From Nipponacmea schrenckii (taxonomy: Eukaryota; Mollusca; Gastropoda; Lottiidae), in assembly GCA_030562195.1 (NCBI GenBank), contig JAUJPP010000012.1, forward strand, positions 15,128,001-15,192,000: a DNA stretch of 64,000 nucleotides, in the 5' to 3' direction. A program made the translations under genes and the position numbers. Numbering within the stretch: position 1 is the stretch's first letter; every line of letters begins with the position of its first letter. Shown here piece by piece: positions 12,601 through 24,412 of the stretch. The notes below the pieces were generated by a model. The model was not told where the DNA came from. It did not search any database and saw nothing but the letters and a program-made list of their open reading frames with translations.

Positions 12601-15600
12601 TTATCAATATTGTATGTTGTAATCCCTCGACACATGTCCTAGCATATTGATTAGATTTATAATAAGGTTTTATCTTATATATATTTCATTTGATTTGATA
12701 TTGATGTTGCATGTTTGTTGCTGGCTAGATCTCTATATCACGCCTTTTCTAATCTATTTGTCTTAGATAATATTTCTGTATATATCTTTTCCTCTTTAAT
12801 AGATTATCGTTGTTAATATTTGCTAAGCATCTTATACTAATAATGTTTGCTAAGCATCTTATACTAATAATGTTTGCTAAGCATCTTATACTAATAATAT
12901 TTGCTAAACATCTTATACTGATAATGTTAGTTTCTGGCTAAATTGTATGTTCACTGCTTTCAAGTCTTTCTAGTTTCTATTTCTATATCTTTCTAATACA
13001 TTCTTTGATAATGTTTGCTAAACATTTTGTAGTTCTACTAATTTTTGGTATTTCTATTCTGTTAGTCTTAGTTATGATTCTATATATCTTTCTCTCTAAT
13101 AGATTCACTTTATTAATGTTGCTTCACAACATCTTGTACTAATAATGTTTGTTTACTTTTTAGCCATGATGCTTGCTTGGCATGTAAAACATACATCAAA
13201 TCAACATGACTTTCCTATAGATTAGCTGTATTATGTTTGCTAAACATCTTATAGTCTTCTAATGTTTGTTTAATATTATTAATAATGCTTGCTAAGCATG
13301 TATGAACATGTCATATCATAACAAGATTTATGTTTACTAATATACTAGTTTATGTTGATAATCCTTAGAATACCTTTTACTAATTTATTTCTCACTCTGT
13401 TAATGTAAGCAATGATAGTGTATGGTTTGTCTGCAATTAAAGAGTATTTGTATTGTCAACAACTCCTTGCTAAGGATTCTCAAATAGTGCACTTTTGTGG
13501 CAAATTTCTCATTGCATGGGGTTGCAGGTTATCATGGACAGCTGAAATTGAGCTCTATCAGCTCAGAAATCAGATCTGTTGACACCTATTTCTGTTTTGA
13601 GTAAACTAAAGGCTTGGTTTCATGATCATCAATTAATTATTTAAGCACAATTTACGATTAATTGCAGTTTAATAATATGGGATTGCACCTTTAACCATTC
13701 TATATAAGCAGGGGAAACAGGAGTCTTAGATTTTTGCTTCATTTACAATGCATATATATGATTAGGGTATAAAGTTAGAATTGGAAAGATAGTATAAAAT
13801 CATAAGGAACAAACGTGTTGTAGCACAGCTATCAAGTTTAAAATTTAGTATATTCAGAAATGGAAAACTCCAAAATGTTTACATGATGAGAATATGTCAC
13901 CATTAATTATCTATCAGGATTTTAGTAGGTTGACATTGACAGTCACTGAATGTGATCGGGTGAAAAAGCAGATCATGTTTTATAGGAAGGAATCTTAAAA
14001 CTTTACCTACTGAGTTTGAAAAAGAGTAACGATCTCATGTATATGTTATGTATATGTGCATGTTCTAGTTAGTATTAGAACTGTAGTCTTGCTGTAAAAC
14101 ATCATTATGGAAATATTTTCCCCATGTTTATATCCTAAATATTGTTTACATTATTGATATCCAAAACATGTTTTGTCAAATTTTTCTATTTTGAAGCCAT
14201 GTCATGCCATAGACTGTTAAAGTTTTTATTATAGGCTTTTACTTTTTTTTTCAACTTAATAATTAACATTTTCTTATTCCATTTGTGCTGCTAGGATGAT
14301 GCTGTAGCAAAGGTTAGTATTTAGATACTAGTTCCGTTTTTATTTTCCATTTGGTATATGCATAATTTGCTTGGAAATGGATGATAGACATATTTATTTT
14401 ATTTTTTTGGCCCTTACTCTACTCTACTCTTTATTTATTTAATTTTTTTAATTTTTTTTTTTTATATTCTTTTATTTATTTATTTGAATCTGAGTGTTTT
14501 TTGGGCTAATTTTGTTCTACTATTCTCCTCAAACATACTAAATATAGCAACTATTTGATTTATTTGTTTCATAGGTTTTCCATAGGTTTTTATTATATAT
14601 ATGTATTTATATACATTTGAAAATAATCCCAATAATTTTTTTTTTTTCTGTTCTTTGTTATTATATATACCGTCTTCATTAGCCCATAAGGTGCAGAAGA
14701 GTAGGACGTAAAACTCCATTCATTTCATTTTTTGTTATTATATCACATTGTATATGATGATAGATATATAAAAAAAAAAACTTGCTGATTATGACTTTGT
14801 GCAATATGTTAAGTTTTCCTGTAAAAAATCATGGTCAAAGATTTGTTTTATGGTGAACAGTCTCATGTTGGGTCATACAATGCGATACGCAAATCTTTAC
14901 AAGTTGTAGTACTGGCTTACATTGGTTCATGGTATATCTCCATCTTTGTTTTCAAAATTTAGGTCCAACAAATTGTTTAGTGATGATCTAACACATTGTT
15001 CCAAAATTCACATTGTGGATAACTAGACTAAACATAAATATAATATACTTGTTTTTTAATCAAGAAGAATGTATTCTATAATCAGTTTTATTGTATCACA
15101 CAAAAGTATATTTAAATCTGTTTGAAGAGCAGTTATATAATAATCCTTATTACATTGAATATATGATTACCATAATAAATAATTCTCATTTTTTAAAAAA
15201 AATTCTTAATACATCAATTACAGAATATAATATACGTATATATTCAAATATTCAAAGTATGAACATTTTCTAAATTTGCACTATATGTTTATGTATTACT
15301 ATAAACTTGAAAAGTGAAAGCAAGCCAAAATAATTTACATGCAAAGTGTTAAACTGCCTTACATGTTTTCTTTTTAGAATTTTCAACATCAGAAATTTAG
15401 ATGAATGTTGGAATCTTGATTCACTTTCTTGATAATATAAAGCAAAGTGTGGTCGTAGGTTAAAACAAAAAGTCATCTTGCCTTATTTTTTAGTAACTCA
15501 CCATTTCTTTATACTTGATAAAGACCAAAGCCAAGGAAGGAATCCTTGAAAAATTGATCTTTCTATTAACTGTTTTAATTTTGTGCTAAATAAAATGGGA

Positions 15601-18600
15601 TCACTTTTTCAGGCTGAAGCAGATCTACGTACAGCACAAACAGACTTTGACAGACAGGCAGAAATTACCAAAATTCTATTAGAAGGAATTAACAGTACAC
15701 ATGTATGTATTAGTTTTAAAATTTAAAATTCCAGCTGTTTGAATTAGACAATGATTAAGGATAGTGACTTATAATGTGTCTGTTAAAGATCCTTGAGAGA
15801 TGGAAATGAAATAAAATTTTGTAGTCTAAGAAAAAGGATCCTAAGGCCACTGTCCTTGCAAAGCATTCCTCTATTTGCCTTTTAATACCTTTCTCTTCCT
15901 GACAAAACTAAAACTTACCCCATTGCTAGCATATATTTTACCAGAGAAGTGTATGAGATCAGTATTGGATGTGCTGATTTTTATATAATGTAGGATGATC
16001 AAATGTTTTAATTCTTAATTGACTAAAGTGTGTCTTTTTTCATCAGTGGACATACTTGATGTTAAAAAAGAATCCCTCTATAATCATAAACCATAAAACT
16101 AAGTAATAATCCATTAAAGTCATTTTGATTATTTTTTAATAATTTCTTAGTTTAATGGATATTATGTCGTATACAGTGATTCTTTTCTTTAGTCATGACT
16201 TCTGGTTAGGACATCTGATGCATTTATACTCTTATTTTTTTTATGTAAATTTAATGGGAACAGTACCTTGTAAGATTGTCAACAGAGACAAAGCTTTACA
16301 ACTTCTGCAGCTCGAATTCAATAACTGATAGAGTTCAATAACCTCACTTCCACTGAGAAATGTGAGGTATAGCTGGCTTTTTTATTCATGGCGGCAGGTT
16401 TATTAACTGATGAATATATGCCAAGTATAGAAATGTTTATTCCAAGAGATAGTATTCCTTTCAGTAGCTGGAAATTTTCAATCTTTCTTTATGAAAATTA
16501 TAATTTGCAGGCACATCATCTTCGTTGTTTAAATGATTTTATTGAAGCCCAGATGGCCTACTTTGCACAATGTCAACAATACATGGTAGATTTACAAAGA
16601 CAGTTGGGCAGGTGAGTGTAATCTGGAAACGTTTTTCAATTTACTAATGACATGTGTTTATGCAATTTGATCAAAATAAGGGTCCGTCTTCTATTTTGTA
16701 TCAAATATTACTCATTATTCTGTATGTGAATTAATATATCAGAATTGAAATGGTACTTTACTTTGATGTTGATAAAATGAGAAATTCCTATGTGGAAGAA
16801 AAACACTTGGCTCTAAGGAATTTTCAAAGAAATCTCTGGGATTACCTGTCTGATCATCATTGCCTTTGTTTGCAATTTCCATTTAGAAGTTGATATATGA
16901 AAATTATGAGCAATTACTGGTTTAATGGCTATAGTTATTTGTGCCATTGGCTGAGGTTTCACATAATTTGTACAAACCGAGAATACAATTATTAAAACGA
17001 AGAACTGTATTCTGATCAGTGTTGGGATTTATGTATTTTGCTGAAACAATCTATCTGCTTGATAGACACTTTCAATATATTAGCTTTTCAATGTTCATTT
17101 GGACTTTGCGCTGCAGTTTACCTCTTCGAGTCAATGCAAAATGCAAATAATATGTTTGGGCATGCTTTCTGAGGATTTACTGGTGAATTTCCATCAAAAT
17201 TATATGTAAATTGAATTTTGCAGTTTTTCAGAACAAATTCATAATTTGAAAACCTAGGTCTGATTTCATTTAGAAATATTCCCATAATAAGATTTATAAA
17301 CTCCAAATTGTATCACTGCTTCTCTTTGCAACATAATCTTTGCTTAAGTATATCCATCAAGTTTTCCCCACAAAGTGTCAGATAACATCTTGGAAATGGT
17401 TCTCAGTAATTCTTTTTCCAAAATAATGTTTTTTACAATAGAAAATTTGTTTATGATTTTGTGTTTTGATTACAATGGTAAAATTACACACTTTTGATAT
17501 ATCCCCCCCCCCCTCACCTTTTACACACTAAAAAACTTCAGCAGTGAGACATAGACATTGTTTGTGGTAATCAGCACTGTCTGCACTTGTACATAGCTTA
17601 GACAATATGTGATGTGATATACATGTAGTTTAATATCTGTATTAGTGCTTTCATACAGATAACATGTTGAAGTATTTTCACTCAGGATCTTAGGACAACC
17701 AAATAAGCTTTGAAAATGCTTTATGAATTTAAGAATTCTTTGCCCGCTTTTATAGCAATTGCTCAGTGTGTGCTAAAGTCCTGTTACTTGAATAAGTCAT
17801 CTTTACCCGCTCTAAATAATCCATTTGATCAAACTGTAATTGGGTTTGAATAATCTCAGAATGACCATTACTATTATTAAATTGGTCAAGGATCTTTAGA
17901 AACTAAATTGCAATTTTTGAGTTTTTTATGGCCAAATTTATAGAAAAATCGAATAAATAACATTAATTGTGATACAAATATATACATGTTACTGTATCTC
18001 TGCTTCACTGCCTATCCTCTTCAGTATTTCCCATATACTAACACAACTTGTATTCTTTGCAATACACCAATCTCATAATGATTAACAATATTTATGTGAC
18101 TGGTTGAAAGTATGTGGACTGCAAATACCTTATCCTTGAACTTAAAGGAATTCAGGTATCTCCAGTACACCATTATGATGAACATATACTGCTTGACTAA
18201 CCTTGGTTTAACTTTGATTTAAGTACCATATCTATGTTTAAACATCTACAGTTTGGTAACCTTAAGTGTAGATATGTTAGTGCAATTTGTTTACAATATA
18301 TAGTTAGTGCTCAAAGGATTTCCGAATATGTTGTGGACGTTCATAGCATCAATTTGATTTCAATCAAACCTCAGTGGTTCCTGTAATTCCATTAAGTTTT
18401 TGATGAAATCACTTATCGAAAAATATTGATGTCATCTAACACTTAGTTTAGTGAATTTTCAAGAACCATAGACATTGAATGTGTGCAAATTGATGCTTAT
18501 CCATACAATATGTGCCAAACTTTATTTTTATAATTAATTTTACCATGTAAAATTATTTAGATGCTAAGAATTTCTGGATAGTCAAAAATAACAACAGTTT

Positions 18601-20766
18601 GAGCACTGACTGTGTTTTTATGTTTTTTTGTTGTTGAAAGATTGAGTTTGTGTGTGTGTTTGTGTGCTATTAATAGAATGGAAGATTGATTCTTACTTTG
18701 TTTCCAGTAACTCTGGTACTGCTGAATAATTCTGAAAGCTGTGTGAATCCTCTAAAATAAAAGAATGGTAGGGAAATGGGCACATATATACTACTCACTG
18801 GTTTTTATGTACTTTCTGGGCATGTTTGTTGCTTCTGCTTTGACCTGCTTGTCTCTCTGTACCCTTTCTGTTTGATGCATGTTTTTATTTCCTCAAAGCT
18901 TTTGGTGACCCTTCTCTCCTCCACTGCAAACAATAAAATACCAAAACTATACAATCTGAAAAATATTATAAAAATCACTCAGAAAAATGTGGTTATCATG
19001 AAAATATGAAACCAAACAAAAATACCTTGAAACCTTGGGTTTTGAATTTTGAGTTTGTTCTTGAGAACCTTATCTTTTGGTCTCTCTGTTTACTTCAACC
19101 TAATGAGGTTCTGCTGCATGGACATTATTGGATTTAGTTTCACCAGGGAAACAGAGAGAAAATACTTGAAATCATAGGGTGTGGTCAGAACAAGTTTCAG
19201 TTACATTTTCTCATGGAAACTTTTCTATTGCTTGAAAATTAAGAAAGCAAAGTATTAGAAATTATTCACCTCAACATAAAAATCATCAAAACAGAACACT
19301 TTTGTGTGAAATATTTCAAATCTTGGTACTCTTGACTAACAAAGTAAGATAAAGAACATTTGGCAAAAGCATGGAATTTAAAAATGTTTTATATGATAGG
19401 ATATTTGGAGTAGTGAAACAAGAAATATATGAATTAAAGTGTGAACAACTTGTTCAATACTAGAAATTGCCTAAGAAGCCTTTGATTAAGGTTACAGTTA
19501 TTTAACAAACAAATTGAAACCATCTTCCAAATAAAGTTACTCTCTCTGCATCCTTAAATCTCTTTCTTCAGTTTGTTTTTTTTATCTTGTGTATTTTCAG
19601 TTATTCTGTTGGGCCTAATGTAGGTGGTGGGAGCTTGTCAAATATGCACCAATCCACCAATGCATACACAAATAACGGTAACCCCCTTCAACCCTCTGCA
19701 CCCCCTGCAATACAAGTCACTGCTGCCACGCCAACGGAGAAAAAACAGGCTCGAGTTTTATATGACTACGAAGCTGCTAATGCTTCTGAACTTTCACTCC
19801 TAGCAGATGAGGTAAATATTGTCTGAAACTGAGAATGTGTTCAAGAAACAGGATTTTTTATTGGTAGTTTAGTCCTTTGGATTGAGCAATAGACTGGAAT
19901 ATCAGGACAGTTTTAAATCATAAAAAATGAATTCATACCATTGTCTTCGCTTACATTCTATCATTGTGCACTGCAAGGTGTTGTTGTTGACTGTATGGCC
20001 GCTTTGAAAAGAATACAGAGTTGACAGAGCAGCAGGAGGCCATTCTTCTGAAATATAAGCATTCTCTACCTTAATATGCTAAAGAATTTTCTACAATGAT
20101 TTCAAAAGCTATTAGAATTTGTAGAACTAATTACTTTTGGGGCTTTTTTTTTCAGTTATAGTTGTAGTTTAGTTTTTATTGTTCTATATGGATTTTTTTT
20201 CCATTGTTATTGTTTACTTGTAATGTGCTTGGTGTGTTTGCTCAATTTTTGTTGTTCAATTATATTTGTTATGTAAAAAGAAAAAATTGCTATAAAATCT
20301 TAAGTATTTTAAATAAGAATTTGAAAAAAATATTTATCATTCTTTTTAGAACTATTTTTCTTAAATATTTACCATAAATATAAAATATACAAAATCATTT
20401 AAAGTGGTTGTGATCTATAGGTTTTATTGGTTTGATGATGTCATTTTAGACTAAGAGAAAGAAATCCTTGTTTTAATACTAATAACTTTGTTAATAACTG
20501 TTATATCTTTTATTTCAACCCCCCTGTTAAACTTTCTTGAATTATTTCCAAATATAGCCTTTTATAGGACCTCACAACCACTTTGCAGATTCTTTCTTGA
20601 ATATATATAATTTTTTTAGAGTTGCATGTTTAAAATTTCTTGTATTTTGTTTTTCCAGCTTATAATGGTATATACGGTGGCGGGTATGGATCCAGACTGG
20701 CTCATGGCCGAGAAAAAAAATTCAAGAGGAAAGGTTCCTTTAACATATTTAGAGGTATTGGAATAG
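638..20766 (+). CDS. SH3GLB1: Endophilin-B (SH3GLB family) gene, 3' part, seven exons
   Basis: Exons read directly from splice sites and phase: 638-771, 1295-1387, 14295-14312 (microexon), 15613-15702, 16511-16611, 19601-19811, 20659-20766 (TAG at 20764-20766). Joined, they give 250 residues with no internal stop. Exons 638-16611 encode the distal BAR domain (GNALIKCG, TAEREF, PLRNFLEGD, KRLDLDAAKSRL, DRQAEITKILLEG, HHLRCLNDFIEAQMAYFAQC). The 19601 exon holds a Gly/Pro/Thr-rich spacer and the start of the SH3 domain (ARVLYDYEAANASELSLLADE), which the last exon completes (MDPDWLMAE, VPLTYLEVL). Endophilin-B proteins bend and bind membranes (mitochondria, Golgi, autophagosome) as BAR dimers and recruit partners through SH3. 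The N-terminal amphipathic helix and first BAR exons lie upstream of the window; the first visible exon starts with two bases that finish a split Gly codon. The SH3GLB family call is secure. Vertebrate B1 and B2 split later, so the symbol names the family rather than strict orthology. Confidence 0.95.
772..1294 (+). other. Endophilin-B intron, no further features seen
   Basis: Starts with gtgagt after the exon ending at 771 and ends with aattttag before 1295. No repeat or second gene was recognised in it. Confidence 0.8.
1716..3105. repeat. 20-21-bp minisatellite (acaatcataattt family), about 65 copies
   Basis: Near-perfect tandem units of the form acaatcataatttaaacac or acaatcataatttactttct. 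Between about 1740 and 2450 the two variants (ctttctacaatcat and aacactaaaatcata) tend to alternate, giving a higher-order dimer of about 41 bp. After about 2690 units are mostly the single aaacact type. It lies wholly within the intron. Confidence 0.95.
3375..3690. repeat. Second minisatellite (tctaagcagtatacaatctatacag)
   Basis: Tandem units built on tatctaagc(agtat/tctat)acaatctatacaggtaca(taat), with mixed unit lengths of about 25 and 50 bp. The shared tacaatc core suggests a link to the preceding array. Confidence 0.85.
3811..3848 (+). mobile_element. 38-bp SINE 3'-tail insertion with 15-bp target duplication
   Basis: The insert gaagagtaggacgtaagact followed by (cattt)n is flanked by the direct repeat TTCTAAAACCTAGTT at 3796-3810 and 3849-3863. 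The insert matches the 3' end of the SINE at 5930-6130 and of the fragment at 14667-14730. It is therefore an extremely 5'-truncated target-primed insertion. Confidence 0.8.
5930..6130 (-). mobile_element. tRNA-derived SINE, near full length
   Basis: Read on the minus strand it has a tRNA-like head and a conserved 3' region. The A box TGGCTCAGTGAG (6111-6100) differs from the consensus TRGCNNAGYNGG at one base, and the B box GGTTTAAATCC (6086-6076) differs at two. Only 13 nt separate the boxes, so the anticodon arm of the parental tRNA appears deleted. A body follows and then the tail cattagcccacaagatgcag / gaaggacgttaaactccatt with an ATTC/ATTT-rich end near 5930. The same 3' region recurs at 3811-3848 and 14667-14730. 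The parent tRNA species cannot be named. Confidence 0.65.
7962..8300. repeat. Minisatellite of about 21 bp (gtccttagtcttgtagttaac)
   Basis: Tandem units alternate cttagtcttgtagttaacc with the variant tttagtctaactgtaaactg. Roughly 15 units are present. Confidence 0.9.
8390..10340 (+). repeat. About 12 tandem copies of a diverged 150-165-bp module
   Basis: Landmarks recur in order in each unit: attgcccttgttcttgaaaa, (a)gcttgtaaacactctaga, ttaatggattttgatgaaac, ttggcttgagtatttg, caaggatgaaccctattg and a cgaaaaatatttag box. The attgcccttg landmark recurs near 8532, 8680, 8843, 9007, 9162, 9328, 9480, 9652, 9811, 9963 and 10117. Short open frames occur on both strands but carry unit-length repeats and no recognisable protein. 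A short cgtccgtcc microsatellite (8379-8398) abuts the left end. The same landmarks occur inverted at 57.8-58.7 kb. Confidence 0.9.
10890..11425. repeat. 40-bp minisatellite, about 13 copies
   Basis: Highly regular units aatatttgctgtttgtctga followed by atttccctttgactgctggt, with little divergence between adjacent copies. Confidence 0.95.
12820..13310. repeat. 27-bp tandem repeat (aatgtttgctaagcatctta) with diverged flank
   Basis: Four nearly perfect units lie at about 12825-12930. Diverged relatives (tgtttgctaaacatcttata, tgcttgctaagcatg) continue to about 13310. Confidence 0.85.
14295..14312 (+). CDS. SH3GLB1: 18-nt in-frame microexon of endophilin-B (DDAVAK)
   Basis: An 18-nt stretch GATGATGCTGTAGCAAAG sits between an acceptor (gtgctgctag) and a donor (gttagt). 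It is phase 0 on both sides. The neighbouring exons 1295-1387 and 15613-15702 are also phase 0 at this junction, so the microexon can be included or skipped without changing frame. Inclusion adds Asp-Asp-Ala-Val-Ala-Lys between ...SPGAQQQ and AEADLRTAQ, in the charged loop between BAR helices. From family knowledge, alternative inserts of vertebrate SH3GLB1 lie at this position (about residue 189). Inclusion in real transcripts cannot be judged from DNA; this is a candidate supported by splice signals, phase and position. Confidence 0.7.
14313..15612 (+). other. Endophilin-B intron with a truncated SINE
   Basis: Donor gttagt to acceptor tcactttttcag. It contains the SINE tail at 14667-14730 and long T/A-rich runs at 14400-14480. 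No other feature was recognised. Confidence 0.75.
14667..14730 (+). mobile_element. 64-bp truncated SINE with 13-bp target duplication
   Basis: The insert runs from about taccgtcttcattagcccat through gtaggacgtaaaactccatt to an ATTC/ATTT tail. It is flanked by direct repeats TTTGTTATTATAT at 14654-14666 and 14731-14743. It matches the 3' half of the SINE at 5930-6130. Confidence 0.85.
15703..16510 (+). other. Endophilin-B intron, no features seen
   Basis: Donor gtatgt after ...STH and acceptor tataatttgcag before AHHLRC. The open frame running leftward from the next exon to 16388 is intronic read-through: the acceptor at 16509-16510 and family alignment both begin at AHHLRC. Confidence 0.8.
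16612..19600 (+). other. 3.0-kb endophilin-B intron, no features seen
   Basis: Donor gtgagt to acceptor gtattttcag. A ccccccccc run lies at about 17506-17514. No cassette exon was recognised, although the variable BAR-SH3 linker of this family is a plausible place for one. Confidence 0.7.
19812..20658 (+). other. Last endophilin-B intron
   Basis: Donor gtaaat and acceptor tttgtttttccag, both phase 0. It interrupts the SH3 domain right after ...LLADE. No internal features were seen. Confidence 0.85.
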
Positions 20767-23700
20767 AACTTAATCTTATTTACAGTTATTATGTTAATAT
20801 GACTATTATTTTCTCATTATAATATTTGTAGATTTGTAAACATTCACATTTTTTTGAATTTGAAGATATTATTCATTATTTGGATTCTAATCAATTTGAT
20901 AAAATTACAGACCTAGATGTATCCTTTCTGTTTTGTAATGAGTAACTACATGTCATCTATGATCTTATGAAATTGTAATGTAACCATAATTTAATTGACA
21001 ATTAAAATAACGACTCTGTTGCAAATGACCTCTTTCGATTATATATACGCAGCATAATGTTGACTAAAGAAAGGCAGGTGTGGACAAGTTAAATTCAAAG
21101 TTCAGGATGACTTGACAGCTGTACAGATATTCTAAGAAAAAGTTAATGGTCTATATATGAGGCATTCTGCGATGTGTATTTTTATCATTAACTTCCTACA
21201 TTTAAGAGTGTTTTTGATTGGTTTAAATTTTTTTTACTGAACTCATTTTTTAAAAAAGAATCAGATCACCCTGTAGTACTTCACACACAAAAAATGAAAG
21301 AAAATATCTAGATCTGCATTTTAATTGGATTACTTGTTTACTGAAGAATCTTTTTAGTGAATTATAAGCTTTATACAAGCTTATTCAAAAAGAGGTGACA
21401 TTTCCAGAAACAAATCCAAGTTTCCAATTAGCCCTCAAGAGATTTTGAGTTTTGTGATGCCATCAAGGTAATTTATCAATAACTTTCACTTTATGAACGT
21501 CTTGTTTTCCCTTTGGAAGTCTGATTGGCTAAAAATAAATTTAAGAGCTTGGCAGTTACTGAGCAGAAATTATGCCAGCAATATTAATGTTCAGATTATT
21601 TTTTCAGTAATCTTAACAATAATAGATTTAATATTTGATTTGAAATATATTTTTTATTTCTCAAGACATCCAATATTCATATTAAATTGCAGACATAATT
21701 GTTGAGAACCATGCTTCATAAAATATGATATTTCAATGTCTTACCCAGAGAAAGCCAATTATATAAATCAATTTCTCGTTTGCTTCAATTTCACGTGTAA
21801 TCACACTCTCAAGAATGTTAAGTGAAGTTTGCTGTTTAAGTAAGCCTTATATAAAAAATGAAAATACTTATTCAATACATATATTAAAAAGAGCATTTTA
21901 AAAAAAAAATTATGCATAAAATTCTAAGTGTCTAATATTGAACTTAAAACACTGAAGTGACTTGTATTGTAAATTAGTATGTAAATATGAAATTTAAAGT
22001 GTGCTATTTCTATAAACTGAATCAAAGGCTTTGATGAAGTCTAATCTATTGTAGTTTCTTAGTATGGGAAATTTCACCTGCTCTTTCAGTGTGTTGAAAT
22101 CTTGTGGCTTCATTTGAAGTCCTGACTATCATGGCTTTGGAAACTGAAAACTCAATATGAGAACTGACTGTAGCTTGGTCTGTTACAGTGTTGGAATCTT
22201 ACTCTTTTAAGGACAGGCTGTAGATTAGTCTGTTTTACTGGTTAGAATCTTATCTATTCATTTGAGGAGGGACTAAAGCTTTTGAATTGAGGCATTGATT
22301 CAGTTTATTGTGTTATTATCGTTTTATAGATCATGTATATTCATACCTAATTAATTATGTTAATGTATTCGTCTGGTTATATTCCTATTTTAAATATATC
22401 CTCCTGTGACACCTAGTCATCTGATGTTTTTCTCAGTTCAAGTCCTGTTGACATTGCTTTAATTCCAGAATCATATACATTTCATTAGTTCTAGAGTCAA
22501 GTAATCAGCAATTATAGCAGTGATTAGATTACTCATAATATGCTAAAAATGACAAACTGCCCTTAGAAACAGTAAGACAATGTTATACAGATACCAAAAT
22601 CAATGAGCATAAAATTTATTTTCTCAAACTTGTCCAATAATTTAACAGTGTACTTATTATTTTTAAAATTTATAAAATAAATATAGAAGTATATGAAGAT
22701 ATATCCAGCAAGCTTTGTAATCTTTGGAAACATATTTATAGATTAGAACCTGTATTTTTAAAGAATTATGGTCAAGTTCAAAATTATTTTGATCATTCTA
22801 AGAGGTACCTAGTATGCCATTTGATGCTGATCTTCCCTATTTATAATCTAGAAACAAATTTGCATCCTGAACAGTAGGATGGAATCTAAATCTCTATCTG
22901 CTAAAAGAGCTTTGTTGAGTGTTTAATTTGGTTTATTTCAAGGACAATATGAACATTGTGTCCTCTGCTGTCATCTATTGCTTAGTATGGTGCAAGGGAA
23001 ATAATCAGGGGTCATAAACTGTGTTTATTTCTATGGATAATGCTAATGCTTATGCATGTAATGTGTTTCTAATTTCTACAATAACAATATACTCATATTA
23101 CAGATTTTATTGTAAAATTTTATAGATTTTTACATTTACAGTTTATCCTTTTAAATGAAACATTAGTTTGGCATGTTACTTATTTAAATTAAGAAATATT
23201 TGGGCAGATACAAATGTTACAATTACTGTATAAGTTTTGGCTTGATATGATGTGCATATATTCCCGAATTATTAGAATTGCTTAAAAGGTTGCATGCATA
23301 CCCTTTCTTGAAAAGTTAAGAGGACCAGTGTGATGATGCTTCTACTAATATTTTCATTCCTACCATCATACCAATTAAACATTAGATTTTCTTGTTAGAA
23401 TTCCAAATCTATAAAGTTTTTATCTTTTTTGTGTGTATCTACCAAAGTTTTTTTGTCTGTAAATCTATAATTGTATTTTTGAGGTTTTAAGATTGAATTG
23501 TGAATAACTTGTAGATAATGATAATAAATAGATTTATAAACTTACTTATTCTACATTCCCTATTAAAAAAGCAAAATCTAGATTTCATATTATAGATTTC
23601 TTTTTTGTTATTTTAAAACTTGTAGCTAGATTTCCATAAATAGAGTTAATCCTTCTTAAAAACCAAGATCTAGATTTTCATATATTGTAAGTGTTTATAT

Positions 23701-24235
23701 TATAAGTATCGAAATCTAGATTTTTATGGAAGTTTTGATGCTTATAAGTATTTAGTTCTTATCCTAGATTAGTATTTGAAACCAACAACTATTTAGAATG
23801 AAATAAAATGTGAAATTTGCATCAATGCAAATTTATCATTTGTATGTTGCATTTGAAATCTGTACAAATATCTGGAGTATGTCATGGAGTTTGGTTTGAA
23901 ATCTATAGAATTAAAATGTATAGTTTCAGAGCAGATAATGTTAGATGTAGATTTTGAAAAATAGAAATAAAAAGATCATAGTTATATAGATTTTAATTAA
24001 GTCTTGGAAATAAACAGTTTGTTGTCTGTATTATTTTATTAATCTTTCCATCAACGAAATTAAAGGTTGTTTCATTGGAGTGCCAACTACGATATTGAAA
24101 TATTGTGTAGTTTAGCAAAACTGTTTTCTTTCTGCTTGCTATTTGATTGGTTTCTGCTAAAGACTATATTGATCTTGTTAAATATCGTCAGACTGAATAA
24201 AGCAGATTGTATTCTTGGAGTCTTTTTCACCTTTT

Positions 24236-24412
24236 GATAGATGAATTACTTGTTTCGTACAGATGAATTACTTGATCTCTACATATGAATTACTTGATTC
24301 GTATAGGTGATTATTTGATTACTATAGGTGAATTACTTGATTCGTATAGATGAATTACTTGATTAGTATAGGTGAATAGCTTGATTTCTATAGATGAATT
24401 ACTTGATTCGTG
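24236..24412. repeat. Short tandem repeat, about 24-bp unit
   Basis: About seven imperfect copies of gaattacttgattcgtatag. Confidence 0.85.

Larger units (their letters stand above)
1388..14294 (+). other. 12.9-kb endophilin-B intron packed with minisatellites and SINE pieces
   Basis: Bounded by donor gtaatg (1388) and the acceptor before the microexon. It holds separate tandem arrays at 1716-3105, 3375-3690, 7962-8300, 8390-10340, 10890-11425 and 12820-13310, plus SINE-derived insertions at 3811-3848 and about 5930-6130, all listed separately. The stretches between these (3900-5900, 6200-7960, 11430-12800, 13320-14290) show no coding signal I can support; short open frames there have no splice context or recognisable protein. 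Confidence 0.75.

Noticed and set aside
16388..16510. Upstream extension of the AHHLRC exon as an alternative start
   Set aside because: A good acceptor (tttgcag) at 16504-16510 and family alignment place the exon start at 16511.
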